From: an uncultured Lachnospiraceae bacterium
GTDB taxonomy: Bacteria > Bacillota > Clostridia > Lachnospirales > Lachnospiraceae
NCBI GenBank assembly: GCA_934359535.1
Contig: CAKRLN010000084.1
Coordinates: 1-9,341 of the forward strand
DNA: 9,341 nucleotides
Direction of reading: 5' to 3'
Position 1 is the first letter of the stretch. Each line of letters opens with the position of its first letter. A model generated the notes under the pieces. The model made no database searches, was not told the origin of the DNA, and saw nothing but the letters and a program-made list of their open reading frames with translations. A program made the position numbers and the translations under genes. Of the stretch, positions 5,707 to 9,341 are shown piece by piece.

Positions 5707-6861
5707 ATGGAAGCGTATTTGGATAATTCAGCAACAACACAGTGTGCAAAGAGCGCAGCAGACCTTATGATGAAGCTTCTAACGGAGGATTACGGCAATC
5801 CTTCCGCCCTTCACATGAAAGGTATCACAGCTGAAAATTATATCAATGAGGCGAAAAAGAAAATTGCAAAAACATTGAAGGCGCAGGAGAAGGAGATTGT
5901 ATTTACCTCCGGTGGAACAGAATCGAATAACCTTGCGATCATCGGAAGCGCGATGGCAAATAAGCGCGCGGGCATGCATGTGATTACAACGCAGATCGAG
6001 CATGCATCCGTGTCAAATGCGATGGCGTATTTAGAAGAGCAGGGCTTTGAGGTAACGTACCTTCCGGTGGATTCCTATGGCATTATTTCGCTGGAAGATT
6101 TAAAGAATGCAATCCGGCCGGACACAATCCTTGTTTCTATGATGCATGTCAACAATGAGATCGGGGCAGTAGAGCCGGTAGAAGAAGCCGGAAAGCTGAT
6201 AAAGGAAGCAAATCCAAAGACGCTGTTTCATGTTGATGCAATCCAGTCTTATGGCAAGTTTAAAATCGTCCCGAAGAAAATGAACATTGACCTCTTATCG
6301 GTGAGCGGTCATAAGATCCATGGACCAAAGGGAAGCGGGTTCTTATATATCAAGGATAAGACAAAGATCAAGCCGATCTTATTTGGAGGCGGACAGCAGA
6401 AGGGCATGCGCTCCGGTACGGAAAATGTTCCAGCATATGCCGGACTTGGTGTGGCGGCAGAAGAAATCTATACTGGTTTTGAGAAAAAAATCGATCGTAT
6501 GTATGAGCTCCGCGACTATTTTGTAGAGCAGGCAGAGCAGATAGAAGGAATTCAGATCAATGGAAAACGCGGAAGACAGACTGCTCCGCAGGTAATCAGT
6601 GTAAGCATCCGCGGGGTGCGGGCAGAGGTTATTCTCCATACGCTAGAGGATTCCGGGATTTATGTATCTGCAGGAAGCGCCTGCTCTTCGAATAAACCAT
6701 CCGTGAGCCATACATTAAAGAGCATTGGTCTTGCACCGGAGCTTTTAGATTCGACCGTGCGCTTCAGCTTAAGTGTGAACACAACAAAGGAAGAGCTTTC
6801 TTATGCGCTGGATACCATGAAAAAGGTCATTCCGATGTTACAGAAATATACAAGAAAATAA
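5707..6861 (+). CDS. Cysteine desulfurase, NifS/IscS-like (probable sulfur donor for ThiI)
   Basis: This 384-residue pyridoxal-phosphate enzyme converts cysteine to alanine and leaves a persulfide on its own active-site cysteine for transfer to acceptors. Visible motifs are YLDNSATT near the N-terminus, SGGTESNN from residue 68, the PLP-binding HKIHGPKG with Lys203, RSGTEN, and the active-site segment SAGSACSS with Cys326. The length and compact cysteine loop suit a group I desulfurase. The start has a strong site, AGAAGGAG, just before the ATG. thiI follows after 12 nt. In B. subtilis a neighbouring dedicated desulfurase (NifZ) feeds ThiI for s4U synthesis, so the same job is inferred here; I give no symbol because paralogues (nifS, iscS, nifZ) cannot be separated by eye. 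No convincing promoter is seen between repeat copy 2 and the start. Confidence 0.93.
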   Translation: MEAYLDNSATTQCAKSAADLMMKLLTEDYGNPSALHMKGITAENYINEAKKKIAKTLKAQEKEIVFTSGGTESNNLAIIGSAMANKRAGMHVITTQIEHASVSNAMAYLEEQGFEVTYLPVDSYGIISLEDLKNAIRPDTILVSMMHVNNEIGAVEPVEEAGKLIKEANPKTLFHVDAIQSYGKFKIVPKKMNIDLLSVSGHKIHGPKGSGFLYIKDKTKIKPILFGGGQQKGMRSGTENVPAYAGLGVAAEEIYTGFEKKIDRMYELRDYFVEQAEQIEGIQINGKRGRQTAPQVISVSIRGVRAEVILHTLEDSGIYVSAGSACSSNKPSVSHTLKSIGLAPELLDSTVRFSLSVNTTKEELSYALDTMKKVIPMLQKYTRK

Positions 6862-6873
6862 AAGGAGAATACC

Positions 6874-8061
6874 ATGTATAAAGCATTTTTGATCAAATAT
6901 GCAGAAATTGCCATCAAGGGAAAAAACAGATATCTGTTTGAAGATGCCCTGGTACACAACATCAGCTATCAGTTAAAGCATGTGGATGGCACATTCCATG
7001 TAAGAAAGGAAAACGGACGTATTTATGTAGAGACCGAAGGGGAATACGATTATGATGATACGGTAGCAGCACTTCAGAGAGTGTTTGGTATTGTCGGAAT
7101 CTGCCCGGTTATCTTAATCGAGGATGAGGGCTTTGACAAGCTGTGCGAGGAAGTCATCCGCCATGTAGATGAGACGTATCCGGATAAGAATTTTACCTTT
7201 AAGGTCAATGCACGCCGTGCGAGAAAGAATTATCCGATGGATTCCATGCAGATCAATGCAGCGGTCGGAGAACGTCTGCTTGAGGCATTCCCAGAGATGA
7301 AGGTCGATGTCCATCATCCACAGGTGCTTGTCAATGTCGAGATCCGTCCGATGATCAATATTTATTCCATCGAGCTTCCGGGACCAGGAGGAATGCCGCT
7401 TGGAACAGCTGGAAAAGCAATGCTTTTATTATCCGGTGGAATCGACAGCCCGGTTGCAGGCTATATGATCAGCAAGCGCGGTGTCACGATCGACGCAACG
7501 TATTTCCATGCACCACCTTATACGAGTGAGCGTGCAAAGCAGAAGGTTATTGATCTTGCCAAAAAGGTTGCCCGCTATTCCGGCCCGATTAACTTGCATG
7601 TGGTTAATTTTACAGACATCCAGCTTGCCATTTATGAGAAATGCCCGCATGATCAGCTGACGATTATTATGCGCCGTTATATGATGAAAATTGCAGAGCA
7701 TCTTGCCAGTGAGAATAAGTGTCTTGGACTGATTACCGGAGAAAGCATCGGACAGGTTGCAAGCCAGACAATGCAGTCACTTGCGACAACGAATGAGGTC
7801 TGCACGATGCCGGTTTACCGTCCATTAATTGCGTTCGATAAGCAGGATATTGTAGAGATCGCAGAAAAGATCGATACCTATGAGACATCCATCCAGCCAT
7901 TTGAGGACTGCTGTACGATCTTTGTCGCAAAGCATCCGGTTACCAAGCCAAATCTGAAGTTTATTAAGAAATCTGAGGAAAAGCTTTGTGATTGTATCGA
8001 TGAGCTTATGAAAACGGCAATTGATACGGTAGAGACGATCCATATCGAAGCAGAAGCGTAA
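6874..8061 (+). CDS. thiI: tRNA 4-thiouridine synthase ThiI, short form without rhodanese domain
   Basis: This 395-residue enzyme adenylates U8 of tRNA and introduces sulfur to make 4-thiouridine; in some bacteria it also takes part in thiazole synthesis. It has an N-terminal ferredoxin-like domain, a THUMP RNA-binding domain (about 60-165), and a PP-loop ATP pyrophosphatase domain with SGGIDSP at 187-193. A Cys pair is present at 346-347 in the conserved stretch EDCCTIF. The protein ends shortly after; the E. coli enzyme (about 480 residues) carries an extra C-terminal rhodanese domain that is absent here. This is the usual Gram-positive form and implies direct persulfide transfer from the upstream desulfurase. 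AAAGGAG provides the ribosome site 12 nt downstream of the nifS-like stop, so the two are co-transcribed. A hairpin lies 14 nt after the stop. Confidence 0.96.
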   Translation: MYKAFLIKYAEIAIKGKNRYLFEDALVHNISYQLKHVDGTFHVRKENGRIYVETEGEYDYDDTVAALQRVFGIVGICPVILIEDEGFDKLCEEVIRHVDETYPDKNFTFKVNARRARKNYPMDSMQINAAVGERLLEAFPEMKVDVHHPQVLVNVEIRPMINIYSIELPGPGGMPLGTAGKAMLLLSGGIDSPVAGYMISKRGVTIDATYFHAPPYTSERAKQKVIDLAKKVARYSGPINLHVVNFTDIQLAIYEKCPHDQLTIIMRRYMMKIAEHLASENKCLGLITGESIGQVASQTMQSLATTNEVCTMPVYRPLIAFDKQDIVEIAEKIDTYETSIQPFEDCCTIFVAKHPVTKPNLKFIKKSEEKLCDCIDELMKTAIDTVETIHIEAEA

Positions 8062-8074
8062 AAAGCAGCAAAAA

Positions 8075-8102
8075 GAAAGAAGATCATTTCTGATCTTCTT
8101 TC
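8075..8102 (-). terminator. Intrinsic terminator of the HPr-like gene, shared convergent site with thiI
   Basis: A perfect 12-bp stem, GAAAGAAGATCA (8075-8086) with TGATCTTCTTTC (8091-8102), encloses the 4-nt loop TTTC. Read on the minus strand, the stem is followed at once by TTTTTGCTGCTTTTT, a good terminator tail, 33 nt beyond the HPr-like stop codon. Read on the plus strand the stem ends in TTCTTTC with no long T run after it, so termination of thiI there would be weaker. The position between convergent genes suits use by both. Confidence 0.8.
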
Positions 8103-8135
8103 GGATTTGGTAAAATAATGAAATTCTTTTTGCAA

Positions 8136-8369
8136 TTACTCAATGATGTAAGGTTTTAATACTTCCATGATTTCATCCAGATTTGTCTCTGTGTGAATAG
8201 CAAGGTCGATAGGCTTAGATAAGTCTAAACTGAAGATACCCATGATGGATTTTGCATCAATCACGTATCTGCCAGAAATTAAATCGAAATCGAAATCAAA
8301 CTGTGTAATTGCATTTACGAAAGATTTTACTTTACCGATAGAGTTTAAAGAAATCTGTACTGTTTTCAT
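8136..8369 (-). CDS. HPr-like protein lacking the active-site histidine
   Basis: This 77-residue cytoplasmic protein fits the HPr fold by length and by the segment AKSIMGIFSLDL (39-50). That segment matches the conserved HPr stretch around regulatory Ser46 (KSIMGVMSL in canonical HPr); Ser41 would be the equivalent. The N-terminal GLHARPA motif with the PTS phospho-histidine is replaced by IGKVKSFVNA (11-20), so the protein cannot carry phosphate in the normal phosphotransferase relay. B. subtilis Crh is a known HPr paralogue that lost His15 but kept Ser46 and works with CcpA; a comparable regulatory role is possible here but unproven, and this protein is more divergent. The start has an ideal AGGAGG (complement of 8377-8382), 7 nt from the ATG. 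It is convergent with thiI and divergent from mtaB. Confidence 0.8.
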   Translation of the reverse strand: MKTVQISLNSIGKVKSFVNAITQFDFDFDLISGRYVIDAKSIMGIFSLDLSKPIDLAIHTETNLDEIMEVLKPYIIE

Positions 8370-8381
8370 CAGAAAACCTCC

Positions 8382-8409
8382 TTGTCAAATAATAGAATTT
8401 ATCTATATT
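8382..8409 (+). promoter_or_regulatory. Probable sigma-A promoter for mtaB
   Basis: TTGTCA (8382-8387) is separated by 16 nt from TATATT (8404-8409); both boxes match the consensus at five of six positions. Transcription would begin near 8416 and give a leader of about 42 nt ending in the AGGAGAG ribosome site. Its -35 box abuts the HPr-like gene's ribosome binding site, and its start region abuts the -10 box of the oppositely directed promoter. Confidence 0.5.
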
Positions 8410-8411
8410 TG

Positions 8412-8440
8412 ATACTAAAGGTTTTTTATGAAAAAGTCAA
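8412..8440 (-). promoter_or_regulatory. Probable sigma-A promoter for the HPr-like gene
   Basis: On the minus strand, TTGACT (complement of 8435-8440) and TAGTAT (complement of 8412-8417) are 17 nt apart. The -35 box matches the consensus at five of six positions and the -10 box at four of six. The start would be near 8405, giving a leader of about 35 nt that contains AGGAGG. It lies inside the mtaB leader and is back to back with the mtaB promoter, with 2 bp between the -10 boxes. Confidence 0.5.
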
Positions 8441-8457
8441 TTATTTAGGAGAGAAAA

Positions 8458-9341
8458 ATGAAAAAAGCCGCACTTCATAATCTGGGATGCAAGGTAAACG
8501 CATATGAAACAGAGGCAATGCAGCAAATGCTTGAGCAGGCCGGCTATGAAATTGTGCCGTTTCAGGAAAAAGCAGACGTCTATATTATTAATACCTGCTC
8601 GGTCACGAATATGGCAGACCGTAAATCCCGCCAGATGCTGCACCGCGCTAAGGCAAAGAACCCGGATGCCGTTGTCGTTGGAACCGGCTGCTATATCCAG
8701 ACAAAGGAAGAAGAAGCATTAAAAGATACTGCAATTGATATTGTGATCGGGAATAACAAAAAGCATGAGCTTGTGGAACGGATCGAGGCATTTTTAAGGG
8801 ACCGGGGAGACAGAGAAGATGTTTTTGACATCAATCAGGGAAATCAGGAATATGAAGAACTGTTTTTGTCAAGAACCGCAGAACATACAAGAGCCTTTAT
8901 CAAGGTACAGGATGGATGCAACCAGTTCTGCAGCTACTGCATTATCCCATATGCAAGAGGCAGGGTGAGAAGCCGCGCACTTTCCAATGTCGTAAAGGAA
9001 GTGGAGCGTCTTGCACAAAATGGCTATAAGGAAGTTGTATTGACCGGAATCCATTTGAGCTCCTACGGAGTCGATACCGGGGAGAGCCTGCTTCACCTGA
9101 TCCAAAAAATCCATGAAATTCCGGGCGTGGAACGAATCCGGCTTGGGTCCCTGGAGCCAAGACTTGTGACGGAAGAATTTGCGTCTGAGATTGCAGGGCT
9201 TCCGAAGCTCTGTCCACATTTTCATCTGTCTTTACAAAGTGGATGTGATGCAACACTTGAGCGCATGAACCGCAAATATAACACAGAAGAATATGCACAT
9301 GCATGTGACCTTTTACGGCAGGTGTTTGACCATCCGGCAAT
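8458..9341 (+). CDS. mtaB: tRNA t6A37 methylthiotransferase MtaB, N-terminal part
   Basis: The gene is open to the right edge: 294 complete codons are visible of a family length near 440. MtaB is a radical-SAM enzyme that adds a methylthio group to t6A at position 37 of tRNA, making ms2t6A. The N-terminal methylthiotransferase domain has its three cluster cysteines at 11, 47 and 78, in LGCKVNAYETEAM, NTCSVTN and GTGCYIQ. The radical-SAM core has CNQFCSYC with Cys154, 158 and 161, followed by IIPYARGRVRSR. LGCKVN at the start separates MtaB from MiaB (usually YGCQMN) and RimO (LGCxKN). The C-terminal TRAM domain would lie outside the window. AGGAGAG at 8447-8453 supports the start. The B. subtilis counterpart yqeV follows rsmE directly; here nifS, thiI and the HPr-like gene intervene. 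Confidence 0.95.
   Translation, partial: MKKAALHNLGCKVNAYETEAMQQMLEQAGYEIVPFQEKADVYIINTCSVTNMADRKSRQMLHRAKAKNPDAVVVGTGCYIQTKEEEALKDTAIDIVIGNNKKHELVERIEAFLRDRGDREDVFDINQGNQEYEELFLSRTAEHTRAFIKVQDGCNQFCSYCIIPYARGRVRSRALSNVVKEVERLAQNGYKEVVLTGIHLSSYGVDTGESLLHLIQKIHEIPGVERIRLGSLEPRLVTEEFASEIAGLPKLCPHFHLSLQSGCDATLERMNRKYNTEEYAHACDLLRQVFDHPA

Noticed and set aside
1..9341. CRISPR array, tRNA/rRNA genes, prophage or transposase genes
   Set aside because: No short regularly spaced direct repeats, no cloverleaf or rRNA sequence, and no integrase or transposase motifs were found on either strand.

Overview
The window reads as a chromosomal segment of a low-to-mid GC Firmicute of class Clostridia, most likely a Lachnospiraceae gut anaerobe. 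This rests on the protein sequences, purine-rich AGGAGG-type ribosome binding sites, the pairing of a NifS-like desulfurase with a ThiI that lacks a rhodanese domain, and the gene order. It is mostly housekeeping DNA with no phage, plasmid or transposase gene. Species cannot be fixed from the sequence alone.

Layout, left to right: the 3' third of dnaK (+); an intrinsic hairpin terminator or attenuator; dnaJ (+); structured repeat copy 1; a two-domain polyphosphate kinase 2 family gene (-, convergent with dnaJ); a divergent promoter region; prmA and rsmE (+, 11 nt apart); structured repeat copy 2; a NifS-like cysteine desulfurase and thiI (+, 12 nt apart); a hairpin terminator; a small HPr-like gene (-); a divergent promoter region; and the first 294 codons of mtaB (+), which runs off the right edge.

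The order dnaK-dnaJ-prmA-rsmE-mtaB matches the tail of the Bacillus subtilis hrcA-grpE-dnaK-dnaJ-yqeT-yqeU-yqeV operon. Here that ancestral block is interrupted by ppk2 on the opposite strand, by the nifS-thiI pair, and by the reversed HPr-like gene. The functional theme is protein folding (DnaK/DnaJ) plus modification of the translation apparatus: PrmA on ribosomal protein L11, RsmE on 16S rRNA, NifS/ThiI on tRNA U8, and MtaB on t6A37 of tRNA.

The part not explained by known genes is a pair of about 132-nt intergenic elements, at about 1885-2025 and 5506-5646. They share a nearly invariant central hairpin. Their outer stems differ in sequence but keep every base pair through compensatory changes. 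They lie just downstream of dnaJ and rsmE in the same orientation, at two of the points where the ancestral operon is interrupted. I do not recognise them as a named family. They look like either a structured RNA or a mobile palindromic (MITE/REP-like) element. The other item worth a second look is the HPr-like protein, which lacks the phosphorylatable histidine but keeps the regulatory serine motif.
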